Part shown: one piece after another, positions 26,517-36,125 of the stretch
Numbering within the stretch: position 1 is the first letter of the stretch
Layout of the letters: each line of letters starts with the position of its first letter
Assembly: GCF_009805585.1 (NCBI RefSeq)
Contig: NZ_VHIN01000005.1
Coordinates: 434,001 to 498,000, forward strand
Direction of reading: 5' to 3'
Origin: Glutamicibacter sp. JC586
GTDB lineage: Bacteria > Actinomycetota > Actinomycetes > Actinomycetales > Micrococcaceae
Length of the DNA stretch: 64,000 nt
Notes under the pieces: model-generated
Seen by the model: only the letters and a program-made list of their open reading frames with translations
What the model was told of the DNA's origin: nothing
Databases searched by the model: none
Translations under genes and position numbers: made by a program

Positions 26517-26528
26517 TCAATCGATTGA
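26517..26528. promoter_or_regulatory. TetR operator candidate
   Basis: TCAATCGATTGA is a perfect 12-bp palindrome 24 bases before the TTG start of the TetR gene. The position suits autorepression of the whole TetR-carboxylase-MaoC-CitE operon. Confidence 0.55.
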
Positions 26529-26731
26529 CAGTGTCTATCCAAGCCGAGAACAACTGTGGTGTCAATCACTTTTGATTCGTTCGGGGTGATGTTCAGGCTC
26601 CACGGGGCGTGCGAAATATTTGGTATTTCATTTATGAATCAAATGCAGAAGACGATAACTCATGATGGTATTTACTACCAAATCTGAGTTGATGATATTC
26701 AGGCGCCCATGAATTGCGACCGGAAAGTACC

Positions 26732-26815
26732 ATGCCACGACCCATCGACACCGCCGTTGCCACTACCAGCCGACGACGGCTACTCGCCGCAAGCGCAGGA
26801 CTTCTAGGGGGAGTT
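26732..26815 (+). pseudogene. 5' fragment of a Tat-exported protein gene
   Basis: ATG at 26732 encodes MPRPIDTAVATTSRRRLLAASAGLLGG, interrupted here by reading: a twin-arginine signal start (SRRRLLAAS) followed by a hydrophobic stretch. After about residue 28 the sequence turns into the left flank of a transposase remnant and stops at 26881. Only the export signal of the original gene is left; its identity is lost. The stretch before it (26566-26731) holds a TGGTA/TACCA palindrome (26666-26680) that may be its old control site, and nothing else I can name. Confidence 0.5.
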
Positions 26816-26899
26816 TCCGAAAGGCGACCTGTTTTTGTGGTGTTTGTGCTGGTCAAGGCGTTTTCGAGGCGTATTACCTAGGCGGGGCCTTCCGGTCGG

Positions 26900-27231
26900 T
26901 TATCGCGTGGGGGCGTAGGTCTCGAGGTTGAAGAGTTTGGCGAGTTTCTCCGCGGTCGTGGAGTGGTCGGTGAGCGGGCGTTGGGCGCGGGGTCGGCCCT
27001 TGACACCGTCGTGGTAGAGCAGCACGGTCTCTTCGATGCTGCCCAGTTCGTCATGTCCAGGGCCGCCGACGAGGTATCCAGGCCGTACTCTGCCACGGTC
27101 TTTGCCGCCACCCGGGTGCTGATTTCTTCCAGGTGATCCGCGGTGAGCTGGTTCATCACATCCCAGAACCGGCGGTAGTCAAGCTTCGCGGCGCCGATCT
27201 CCGTGAATCGCGGCCCGGCAGTGGCCTGCAC
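26900..27231 (-). pseudogene. IS1634-like transposase remnant with internal deletion
   Basis: On the minus strand the first part encodes YRRFWDVMNQLTADHLEEIS and ALDMTN, as in the segment before the first catalytic aspartate of IS1634-type DDE transposases. Directly after ALDMTN the frame shifts and the text becomes ELGSIEETVLLYHDG and, later, LFNLETYAPTR-stop, the C-terminal end of the same family. The whole catalytic middle is missing, as are the N-terminus and recognisable ends, so the element is dead. The family call is from recalled motif patterns. Confidence 0.6.
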
Positions 27232-27238
27232 AAGGAAA

Positions 27239-27269
27239 TCCGCCCTGGCCGGGAACCGGCCAGGGCGGA
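27239..27269 (-). terminator. GC-rich hairpin, likely terminator of SulP-CA gene
   Basis: TCCGCCCTGGCCGG pairs perfectly with CCGGCCAGGGCGGA across a GAA loop (14-bp stem). On the minus strand it lies 67 bp after the SulP-carbonic anhydrase stop and is followed by TTTCCTTG, a weak U-tract. Confidence 0.6.
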
Positions 27270-27336
27270 AACCTTCTGTGTGCGCTGCGAGGGCCTGGCC
27301 AGCGCACTTATGGGTTGAGCCTCGATTTCCCTTCGA

Positions 27337-29616
27337 TTATCCGGCGGTTGTTGCGGTCAGCTCACCGGGCATGTGCCCCATCTCTTCGAGCCCCTCGCCG
27401 GTGACTCGAACCATCCGCGCGGCGCCGATGTCGTAGAAGAGGCCGGTCAGAATCAGTGACCCGTCCTTGACCTGTTGCGCGAGCATCGGATGCGCGGCCA
27501 GCTGTTCGATCTGCTGGATGACGTTCACCATGGCCAGCTGATCGGTCTCCCCGTAGCCGGCGCGCTGTGCTGCAGTGCCGACCTGGTGTCCGGCCTTGTG
27601 AATGCCGCGAACCTCGCGGAGTCGTCGCAGCCAGCCTTCCACAGGACTTGGGGTGGCGGATGACGCTTTCTCCGGCTGCTTCAGCAGGGCATCCATGGCA
27701 CCGCAGTTGGAGTGGCCGCAGATCACGAGGTGGCGTACGCCCAGCTCATTGATGGCGAATTCCAGTGCCGCTTCGACCGCAGGGTCGGAACCCACGCTTC
27801 CGACTACATTTCCGACATTTCGCACGGTGAACAAGTCTCCGGCGCCGCTGGAGGTGATGAGGTTCGGGATGACGCGCGAGTCCGCACAGGTCAGGAAGAA
27901 TGTCCGCGGGTTCTGCTCTGCAGCGAGTTCCTCCATGTCCGGCTGCACCATGCGGGCGTGACGGCGGTGGTACTGCTCGATGCCGCGAACCAAGGCCCTT
28001 TCTCCTCGCTCAGCAGCGTTGCCCGCATGGGTGCGCTGCCAGCTGTTCCACGGGGCCATTCCACTGCTGATCGCCGAACGCAGGCGGCCGCGTTGCGGCG
28101 GGCCGTCCTGGGCTTTCTGCAGGGCTGCGGTGCCATGCTCCTCGATGCTCACGCGGCCGTCCGTGGCCTCGTGGCGGATCTTCCACGCGGACAGGGTTTC
28201 GGCGACGGAGCGGTCGATGAAGTCGGCTTCGATGTCCACGATCACCTCACTGCCTTCGGGAATTCCCGTGAGCACAGAGCTGAGCCTAGGCATGGAGAGG
28301 AAACTGCACGAGCCCTCGACCATGACATGCCAGCGCTGGGCGCCTTCGGGCGTGTCGTCGATTTGTTCGGCGTGGATATTGCTTCGCACAACGCGCCAGA
28401 GCACCATCAGGAAGGACAGTGCCAGCCCCAGCATGACCCCTTCCAGCAGGTTTTCGAAGACTACCGTTGCAAAGGTTGCAAGGTACACGATGGTTTCGCC
28501 GGAGCGGCGTGCATTGAGCAGGTCGGCGACCTTGATCAGCTGGATGCCCACAACGATCAGCAGCCCGGCAAGCACCGAGATCGGGATCTGCATGATCAGC
28601 GGTGCGAATAACAGCGAGAACAACAGCACCCAGACGCCGTGCATCACGGCAGAAGCGCGGGTTTGTGCGCCGGAAGCAACGTTGGTGGCGCTGCGCACGA
28701 TCACACCGGTCACCGGAAGACCGCCGAGCAGGCCGCTGCTGATGTTGGCTGCGCCCTGTCCCATGAGTTCGCGGTTGAAGTTGGTGCGCGGTCCATGCTG
28801 CATGCGGTCCACTGCGACTGCAGACAGCAGCGATTCGACGCTGGCGATCAGGGCCATGGTGACGACACCGATGGCGAAGAGCCCCCACCCTCCGGTGGGC
28901 AGCGACGGCAGTGCGATCACTTCGAGCAGATTGCCCGTGAGGTTGATTCGCTCGACGGCGCCGCCCAGGGGCAGGGAGCAGAGGGTCACTACGGCTACCG
29001 CCACCAGCTGGGCCGGCACCTTGCGGAATTTCTCGGGCAGGCGCTTCCAGATCAGGATGACGGCGATGACGGACAGGCCCAGGAGTGCCGCCTGCCAGTG
29101 CATTCCGATCAGGCTTTCCGGCAGTGCGGCGATGTTTTCCCAGGCGTGACTGCGCGACTGGGCGCCAAGCAGAGTGTGCACCTGTTGCAGCACGATGGTG
29201 GCACCGATGCCCGCGAGCATCGCCTGAACCACCACGGGCGAAATCGCCAGGGCGAGCCGACCCAGTCGGCTGAGCCCGAAGAGGATCTGCAATACTCCCG
29301 CGCAGACTGTGATGGCGCAGGTGACCTGCCATCCGAATTGATTGATGAGCCCGGCGACAATCACGGTGAGCCCGGCCGCGGGACCGCTGACCTGCAGGGG
29401 GGAGCCGCCGAGGGAACCGGCGACGATGCCGCCGATGACTGCGGCGATCAAGCCGGCCATAATCGGCGCTCCGGATGCGGTGGCGATTCCGAGAGACAGC
29501 GGCAGGGCTACTAGGAAGACAACCAGAGAGGCGGCGATGTCAGGTCGCCAGTGGCCTGCGGTGCGGGGCGGCGGACTGCCGGTCGTAGGATGTTTTGCGG
29601 TTCCGGGCAAGGACAC
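27337..29616 (-). CDS. SulP transporter fused to beta-carbonic anhydrase
   Basis: This 759-residue fusion has a SulP membrane domain at about 20-410 (PDIAASLVVFLVALPLSLGIA, GGSPLQVSGPAAGL), a short STAS-like stretch (VIVDIEADFIDRSVAETL) and a beta-carbonic anhydrase domain over the last 210 residues. The anhydrase keeps its zinc ligands and Asp-Arg pair: CADSR and HSNCGAM. It most likely moves bicarbonate and interconverts it with CO2 on the inner face. GTG at 29616 is chosen for the AGGAG six bases upstream; an ATG at 29682 is possible but lacks one. Bicarbonate would feed carboxylases such as the one at 22-26 kb (inference). Confidence 0.9.
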   Translation of the reverse strand: MSLPGTAKHPTTGSPPPRTAGHWRPDIAASLVVFLVALPLSLGIATASGAPIMAGLIAAVIGGIVAGSLGGSPLQVSGPAAGLTVIVAGLINQFGWQVTCAITVCAGVLQILFGLSRLGRLALAISPVVVQAMLAGIGATIVLQQVHTLLGAQSRSHAWENIAALPESLIGMHWQAALLGLSVIAVILIWKRLPEKFRKVPAQLVAVAVVTLCSLPLGGAVERINLTGNLLEVIALPSLPTGGWGLFAIGVVTMALIASVESLLSAVAVDRMQHGPRTNFNRELMGQGAANISSGLLGGLPVTGVIVRSATNVASGAQTRASAVMHGVWVLLFSLLFAPLIMQIPISVLAGLLIVVGIQLIKVADLLNARRSGETIVYLATFATVVFENLLEGVMLGLALSFLMVLWRVVRSNIHAEQIDDTPEGAQRWHVMVEGSCSFLSMPRLSSVLTGIPEGSEVIVDIEADFIDRSVAETLSAWKIRHEATDGRVSIEEHGTAALQKAQDGPPQRGRLRSAISSGMAPWNSWQRTHAGNAAERGERALVRGIEQYHRRHARMVQPDMEELAAEQNPRTFFLTCADSRVIPNLITSSGAGDLFTVRNVGNVVGSVGSDPAVEAALEFAINELGVRHLVICGHSNCGAMDALLKQPEKASSATPSPVEGWLRRLREVRGIHKAGHQVGTAAQRAGYGETDQLAMVNVIQQIEQLAAHPMLAQQVKDGSLILTGLFYDIGAARMVRVTGEGLEEMGHMPGELTATTAG

Positions 29617-29887
29617 TGTGTACTCCTGTTTCGTCGTTGATTCAGTCGATGCGACGGAAGGGCAGACGCGGTGATGCGGCAATCTGGATCCTCGTCAACT
29701 ACAACTACAGCATTAGATATTTTCAGTTTCTTGTCATATAAATTGCGGGGAAGTTACGAAGAGCCATGAGTATCTTGTGCAGATTCTTTGATATTCATTC
29801 CTGGCCGAGCATAATTCAGCGAAAATGTTAAGGTAAGTTTTTCTTCGGCGATTGGAGTTGAAATAAATTTTCGATTACACGTCTTGT

Positions 29888-29910
29888 ATGATAATGAGAA
29901 TAGTTATCAT
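29888..29910. promoter_or_regulatory. Fur/Zur-like box without an intact gene
   Basis: ATGATAA (29888-29894) and TTATCAT (29904-29910) form a perfect 7-bp inverted repeat around TGAGAATAG, the layout of Fur-superfamily metal boxes. The next 340 bases contain no credible gene, so the regulated gene seems to have been lost. The region between the SulP-CA start and this box is AT-rich promoter-like DNA. Confidence 0.55.
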
Positions 29911-31136
<1,226 letters not shown>

Positions 31137-31163
31137 GCCCGCGCCGAACTCGAAGTTAAAGCG

Positions 31164-31253
31164 AAATCCCCGCCGGCTGGGCCGGCGGGGATTTCTACGA
31201 TCATCACTCGCACCTTCAATGAGGTAGTTACTACGTTACCCACGCTTTCTATG
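31164..31253 (-). repeat. Dispersed -10/micro-ORF/hairpin element, copy 4
   Basis: On the minus strand: CATAGA, -10-like TAACGT (31238-31233), core ACCTCATTGAAGGTGCGAG, TGATGA (ending 31201), then a 14-bp perfect stem AAATCCCCGCCGGC / GCCGGCGGGGATTT (31164-31194). The TTG frame encodes MKVRVMIVEIPAGPAG and continues through the hairpin to 31133. It lies between the dead carbonic anhydrase and the end of the iron-binding protein gene. Confidence 0.75.
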
Positions 31254-31310
31254 CTCGGGCTGAGCACAAGCTTCAGGGTTGCAGTACATCCGGTGCGGGA
31301 ATGGGACTGC

Positions 31311-32342
31311 CTATTTGACGAGGTAGCCGCGCAGGTCATCGAGGATCTGCGAGGCGCCGGTTGGGCCCAAGCCCAGGAACCAAACGTCATCGTTGACGCG
31401 GACAGCCTGATTGTTCTGAACGGCCTTCAGCTTCTTCCATAGTGGACCTTCGATGGCAGCCTTTTCGCCGGTAGCTTCGGGGGTGCCGTAGGAGGAGTAG
31501 AAGATCCAGTCCGAATCAGCTTCGGTGAGGTTCTCTGCAGAAATCTCGGCGGCCAGATCATCGATGTTCTGGTTATCGGGACGCTTCAGGCCAGCGTCCT
31601 TCAGGATCACGCCGATCAGCGACTTGTTGGCGTAGAGGCGGATCTTTTCTGGCATGAAGCGCAGCAGGGAGATCTCCGGGTCGCCCTTCACGTCATTGCC
31701 CAGAGCGGTGGCCTTGTCCTGGTAGGCGTTCAAGGTTTCCACGGCTTTGGTTTCCTCGCCGAGGGCTTCACCGGCGAGCAGGAAGTTTTCCTTCCAAGGG
31801 AAGCCAGGGCGGATCGAAAAGACCGTTGGCGCGATGTCGTTGAGCTGGGAGTACAGCTTGTCAGCACGCAGCTGCGAGCCGATGATCAGATCCGGCTTCA
31901 GGGCCGCGATGGATTCCAGGTTCAGTTCCTGGATGGTGCCAACGGTCTTGGCGTCCTTGACCTTATCGGCAAGGTAGCTAGGAATGGGGCTGGAACCCTC
32001 GGTGGAAGGGATGCCTACCGGGGTGATGCCCAGGGAAATCACGGCATCCAATTCACCGGTATCCAGAACCACGACACGCTGTGGCTTGGATTCCAGGGTG
32101 GTGGTTCCGTTGGCGTGGGTGATGGTGCGGGGGAACTGGCCGGCTTCGGCGTCGGAGCCGAACTTTGCGGTCTCTTCATCTGCGGTGGTGAAGTGCTCGC
32201 CTCCGATCGCAACGTCCTTGTTTCCTGAACCGGAATCGCTTGTGGTGGACGCGCCGCAACCGGCGGTAAGGCCGACCAGCGCAAGGGCGGTGGTGGCAAT
32301 CAGGGTGCGGCGCCATGAAGCGCCCAACTTAGAAAAATTCAC
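31311..32342 (-). CDS. Iron-siderophore ABC substrate-binding lipoprotein
   Basis: This is a 343-residue class III binding protein (FhuD/FepB type) that would bind a ferric siderophore outside the cell. Its signal peptide ALALVGLTAGC ends in the lipid cysteine. Landmarks are RVVVLDTGELDAVISLGITPVG and LKPDLIIGSQ. The GTG at 32342 lies six bases behind TATATT, which has TTGGAT 18 bases upstream, so the mRNA is probably leaderless; an in-frame ATG at 32378 would sit upstream of that start. It is divergent from two permease genes. No ATPase gene is adjacent. Confidence 0.88.
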   Translation of the reverse strand: MNFSKLGASWRRTLIATTALALVGLTAGCGASTTSDSGSGNKDVAIGGEHFTTADEETAKFGSDAEAGQFPRTITHANGTTTLESKPQRVVVLDTGELDAVISLGITPVGIPSTEGSSPIPSYLADKVKDAKTVGTIQELNLESIAALKPDLIIGSQLRADKLYSQLNDIAPTVFSIRPGFPWKENFLLAGEALGEETKAVETLNAYQDKATALGNDVKGDPEISLLRFMPEKIRLYANKSLIGVILKDAGLKRPDNQNIDDLAAEISAENLTEADSDWIFYSSYGTPEATGEKAAIEGPLWKKLKAVQNNQAVRVNDDVWFLGLGPTGASQILDDLRGYLVK

Positions 32343-32384
32343 ACAGTGAATATACCCTATTTCACTAAGGGTATCCAAAGGTTA
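32343..32384. promoter_or_regulatory. Divergent promoter with degenerate IdeR-like box
   Basis: The minus-strand promoter TTGGAT/18 bp/TATATT lies here. TAAGGGTATCCAAAGGTTA (32366-32384) matches the DtxR/IdeR consensus at about 14 of 19 positions by eye and overlaps the -35. AGTGAA/TTCACT arms also surround the -10. Iron-dependent repression is plausible but not certain. Confidence 0.4.
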
Positions 32385-32427
32385 TTGCGTAAGAATTCCT
32401 CGTTGCGCGGTAGAGTAACTATGTTCC

Positions 32428-33510
32428 TTGCAGTACCTCCCACGAAGGGCGCCGATCATTAGCGCTAATCCATCCAGCCCGGCCAAGGCGATGCGCGCAC
32501 CTGCGCCGCGAGGTGTGAGCACAGGGCGAAAGCTCATCCTGCTACTTGTGCTTGCGGCGGTTCTGCTGGCGCTCGTCCTTCTATCACTGGCCATTGGATC
32601 CCGTCAGCTTCCACTGGGCGATGTTATTACCGCACTGACGGATCCCGCACCAACGGTGGAACGCAGCATCGTGGTTGAATCGCGATTGCCACGCGCACTA
32701 CTTGCCGTACTTGCTGGTTTGGGACTTGGCGTCGCAGGAGTGTTGGCCCAAAGTCTGACCCGTAACCCGTTGGCGGAACCTGGAATCTTAGGTGTGAACG
32801 CCGGGGCTTCCTTGGCCATCGTGATTTCGGTCGGTTTCCTTGGCGTGCAGGGCTTTAATGGCTACGTCGTGTTTGCTTTCCTCGGTGCGCTGCTGACTAC
32901 GGCGGTGGTGTATTTGGTGGGCATGCCTCGGCCTGGATCCAGTGATCCGGTACGCCTGGTACTTTCCGGTGTGGCCATCGGGGCGGTATTGACCGGAGTG
33001 GGAACAGCCCTGTCCCTGATCAAGCCGCAAGCTTTTGATCAGTTGCGTGCCTGGACCATCGGTTCTTTGCAGGGCCGTGACTCCTCGATAGTGCTCACGC
33101 TTGCAGGGTGTTTGCTCGTTGGCCTGGTGTTGGCCGCGAGCAGTGCGAGGTCATTGGATTCTTTGGCGTTGGGCGAAGATAGCGCCCGGTCATTGGGAAC
33201 CAATATCGGGCGAACACGAGTGTTGGTATTGCTGGCGATTACAATCCTCGCTGGAGCTTCAACGGCCGCGGTGGGTGCGATCGGATTTATCGGTTTGATG
33301 GCACCACATGCAGCTCGGCGGCTGGCCGGTGCACATACCGGATGGATCATCGCCTTTACCGCGCTGATTGCTCCGATGTTATTGCTGTGTGCCGACATGC
33401 TCGGGCGCGTGCTCTTGCCTGGTGAATTGCAGGCTGGTGTGGTGGCGGCCTTCCTTGGTGCTCCCTTGCTAATCATGATTGCCCGCGGGAAAAAGGCGGT
33501 GGCCCTGTGA
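32428..33510 (+). CDS. Iron-siderophore ABC permease (FecCD family)
   Basis: This permease of about 360 residues has nine or ten helices. FecCD signatures are LPRALLAVLAGLGLGVAGVLAQ, QSLTRNPLAEPGILGVNAGA and FIGLMAPHAARRLAG, the last being the ATPase contact region. The start is uncertain: TTG at 32428 would be nearly leaderless behind TAACTA, while ATG at 32491 has only a weak AAGG. It overlaps the next permease by four bases. Confidence 0.88.
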   Translation: MQYLPRRAPIISANPSSPAKAMRAPAPRGVSTGRKLILLLVLAAVLLALVLLSLAIGSRQLPLGDVITALTDPAPTVERSIVVESRLPRALLAVLAGLGLGVAGVLAQSLTRNPLAEPGILGVNAGASLAIVISVGFLGVQGFNGYVVFAFLGALLTTAVVYLVGMPRPGSSDPVRLVLSGVAIGAVLTGVGTALSLIKPQAFDQLRAWTIGSLQGRDSSIVLTLAGCLLVGLVLAASSARSLDSLALGEDSARSLGTNIGRTRVLVLLAITILAGASTAAVGAIGFIGLMAPHAARRLAGAHTGWIIAFTALIAPMLLLCADMLGRVLLPGELQAGVVAAFLGAPLLIMIARGKKAVAL

Positions 33511-34502
33511 ACCTACGTAAGGCACTGGCTGCGCCGAGCACCCTGGTCATTCTCCTGCTCTTATGCCTTGGGGTGAGTGTCCTGGCCATCTCTGGTGGCG
33601 AGTATCAGATGAGCCCGTGGCAAGTCGTGCGGGTACTTTTTGGTGGCGGTGAAGGCATCGAGAATATGGTCATTTGGCAATGGCGCATGCCTAGGGCCCT
33701 GGCTGCGCTGGTCTTCGGTGCGGCGCTGGCGCTCTCAGGTTCGGTCTTCCAATCCTTGACCCGAAACCCCTTGGGTTCCCCAGATATCATCGGCTTTTCC
33801 ACCGGTGCCTATACCGGTGCGTTGGTGGCCCTGACCGTTGTTGGCGGCGGCTATGTTGCCACGAGCGTGGGTGCGTTGATTGGCGGTTTGCTTACCGCGT
33901 TCCTGGTTTACCTCTTAGCGTGGCGCAATGGCACCGCGGGATTCCGACTGATCCTCGTGGGCATCGGCATCTCCTCGGTGCTGGCCTCGTTTAACCACTT
34001 CATGGTGCTGCGCGCCGAGCTGGATGTGGCGATGGCGGCAGCCGTGTGGGGTGCCGGGACGTTAAACGGTCTGAGTTGGGCGACGGTGATTCCACCGATG
34101 GTGCTGGTCGTGCTTTGCGCCCTAGCCTTGCTAGCTGGTAGCTCCCGATTGCAAATGCTACAGCTAGGCGATGACCTCTGCCGGGCATTGGGCATGCGGG
34201 TTGAACGAACCAAATTGCTCTTTGTGGTGCTCGCAGTCTTTTTAGTCGCAGCGGTTACCAGCGTTGCCGGGCCGATCGCTTTTGTCGCCCTAGTGGCCCC
34301 ACAAATTGCTCGTCGCGTCATGGGTAGTTCTCGGTTGCAGTTGCTTCCAACTGCGCTGGTGGGCGCATTATTGTTGGCGGGCAGTGACTCGCTAGCGCAG
34401 CGTCTTTTCGCCCCGGTGCAGTTGCCTGTTGGTGTGGTGACCGTGTGCTTCGGTGGTGTGTACCTGATCTACTTGTTGAACCGCAGAACGGCCAAGGTCT
34501 AA
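33507..34502 (+). CDS. Iron-siderophore ABC permease (FecCD family), second subunit
   Basis: This 331-residue partner permease starts at GTG inside the last codons of the first. It shares the family blocks RMPRALAALVFGAALALSGSVFQ, SLTRNPLGSPDIIGFSTGA and FVALVAPQIARRVMG. A strong terminator follows, so the transcript ends without an ATPase gene. The ATPase may be supplied by the gene at 50.6 kb or by another locus (inference). Confidence 0.9.
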   Translation: MNLRKALAAPSTLVILLLLCLGVSVLAISGGEYQMSPWQVVRVLFGGGEGIENMVIWQWRMPRALAALVFGAALALSGSVFQSLTRNPLGSPDIIGFSTGAYTGALVALTVVGGGYVATSVGALIGGLLTAFLVYLLAWRNGTAGFRLILVGIGISSVLASFNHFMVLRAELDVAMAAAVWGAGTLNGLSWATVIPPMVLVVLCALALLAGSSRLQMLQLGDDLCRALGMRVERTKLLFVVLAVFLVAAVTSVAGPIAFVALVAPQIARRVMGSSRLQLLPTALVGALLLAGSDSLAQRLFAPVQLPVGVVTVCFGGVYLIYLLNRRTAKV

Positions 34503-34607
34503 GGCGATCCAGTCGAGGCGAACACTTCGCGGGAGACAAGGCATGCGGCGTTCAGTCTAAAGAGCTTTTCATTATTATTGAACACGGCAAAAAGCTGAAC
34601 AGTTGAA

Positions 34608-34645
34608 GTTGAGGGCGAGAACCGATAGCGGTTCTCGCCCTCAAC
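34608..34645. terminator. Bidirectional intrinsic terminator
   Basis: GTTGAGGGCGAGAACC pairs perfectly with GGTTCTCGCCCTCAAC (16-bp stem, six-base loop), with CTTTGG on the plus side and CTTCAACTG on the minus side. It separates the iron permease genes from the convergent MatC-type gene. Confidence 0.85.
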
Positions 34646-34662
34646 TTTGGGTGTATGTAGTT

Positions 34663-36123
34663 TTACATGATTCCGGTTGGTACCAGTAGCGCCCATGATA
34701 GTGCTGGGGCCAGGAGAACGATGGCACCTGCATACATCATCAGCTGCTTGTAGGTTCGCTGACGCTCGGCTTCCTTCACGTTGGCGACGACCAATGCACC
34801 GGCGGTCGAGAACGGAGACACATCGACCACGGTGGCGGAGATGGCAATGGCTGCCACCGTGCCGGAGGCGCTCAGTGAGCTGACGGACAGTAGCGGGCCA
34901 GCCAGCGGGATGAATGCTGCGAGCAATGCGGTCGAGGAAGCGAAGGCCGAGCCAATTCCAATCACGTAGCACAGCACCAAGGCAATCAGGATTGGTGCTC
35001 CCAAAGCCAAAGCCATGTGAGCCAAGGTATCAATGACACCAATGTGAGTCAGCAAGGATACGTAGGTGATCATGCCGGCCACCAGTAGAACCGTGGACCA
35101 AGAAATGCCTGCAACAAACTTGTGCTGATCTTTGATATTCAACAATGCCAGCAACAGTCCTGCACTCAGTGCGACAAATCCGATAGGAAGGCGCAGTACC
35201 AAAGCGCAGAAGAGCATTGCGCCGATCAGGATCAGCGTGTAGATCTGTTGCCCCTGTGGACGAGTGCTACGTGATTTCTCTACCTCGCTGTGCGAAGTTC
35301 CTTTGCCGGTACGTAATTTGCCCATGGCCGCAAAAACGATCACGGTGAGGATCGAGAGGATCAGATTGATCGCGAAGCTGGCGAGGAACAATGCGTTGGG
35401 GGAGATGGGGAAGCCGTTCTCCATGGCAATGTCGTGAACCAAAACGCCGGCCACAGACAAGGGAGAGAACCCGCCGGCATGTGCGCCGTTGATGATAAAT
35501 ACGCCCATCAGCAACGGGTGGATCCGTGACTCGTAGGCGAAACCAATCGCCGCAGGAGCAAGCAGTGCCACCGCCGCAGGGGAGAAGGTTCCCAGAGAGG
35601 TCAGCGCTGCAGCAACGAGGAAGAATACCCATGGCAACAGCATCGTCTTGCCTCGAACCAGCCGGACACAGTTTTGCACGATGACGTTGATGGTTCCATT
35701 GTGCTGAGCCATCGAGAAGAAGTACGTGACACCGATGATGGTCAGCACAATGCTGGCCGGGAAGTCTTCGAGGATTTCCTTATCGTCCATGCCCAGCATG
35801 AAGTAGCCGATGCCGAAGGACGCGACCAGGCCCATGACGCCAATATTCACTGGCCACTTGGTGGCAATGATGAACATCAAGAGCAGAACGACCAATGGGA
35901 CGATTTGTTCAAAAGTCAGGCTGGCCCCGGGCGCTGTTGCTGTCGTGGAATCACCGAGGTTCGGTGCGACTAGCAGTGCAATCAGTAGGGCAGCGGCGGC
36001 GACAATCCCAACGATCAGGATATTGCGGCGGGTGCGGCGCTTCTGACGTCGAGGATCGACGGTGTGGAAATCAACGTTCTCATCTTCGGTCACTGGCGCA
36101 ACGTCGAGCTCAGTTTTACTCAT
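34663..36123 (-). CDS. MatC-type di/tricarboxylate carrier
   Basis: This 12-helix carrier of about 486 residues belongs to the ion-transporter superfamily. After a charged N-terminus (PRRQKRRTRRN), LTFEQIVPLVVLLLMFIIATKWPVN-type helices lead into GVTYFFSMAQHNGTINVIVQNCVRLVRG, the MatC N-terminal pattern of malonate/dicarboxylate carriers, and GAHAGGFSPLSVAG. ATG at 36123 has AGGAG at good spacing; the ATG at 36129 is too close to it. It overlaps the tautomerase gene, so it probably brings in that enzyme's substrate. Confidence 0.82.
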   Translation of the reverse strand: MSKTELDVAPVTEDENVDFHTVDPRRQKRRTRRNILIVGIVAAAALLIALLVAPNLGDSTTATAPGASLTFEQIVPLVVLLLMFIIATKWPVNIGVMGLVASFGIGYFMLGMDDKEILEDFPASIVLTIIGVTYFFSMAQHNGTINVIVQNCVRLVRGKTMLLPWVFFLVAAALTSLGTFSPAAVALLAPAAIGFAYESRIHPLLMGVFIINGAHAGGFSPLSVAGVLVHDIAMENGFPISPNALFLASFAINLILSILTVIVFAAMGKLRTGKGTSHSEVEKSRSTRPQGQQIYTLILIGAMLFCALVLRLPIGFVALSAGLLLALLNIKDQHKFVAGISWSTVLLVAGMITYVSLLTHIGVIDTLAHMALALGAPILIALVLCYVIGIGSAFASSTALLAAFIPLAGPLLSVSSLSASGTVAAIAISATVVDVSPFSTAGALVVANVKEAERQRTYKQLMMYAGAIVLLAPALSWALLVPTGIM

Positions 36124-36125
36124 TG

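Noticed and set aside
26632-26856. A 74-codon minus-strand frame in the scarred region
   Set aside because: It is antisense to the Tat-signal fragment, which reads far more naturally on the plus strand.
27712-29149. Long open frames (about 300-390 codons) on the plus strand opposite the SulP-carbonic anhydrase gene
   Set aside because: They are antisense shadows of a gene with intact catalytic motifs; their translations are low-complexity and match no family, and they lack ribosome sites.
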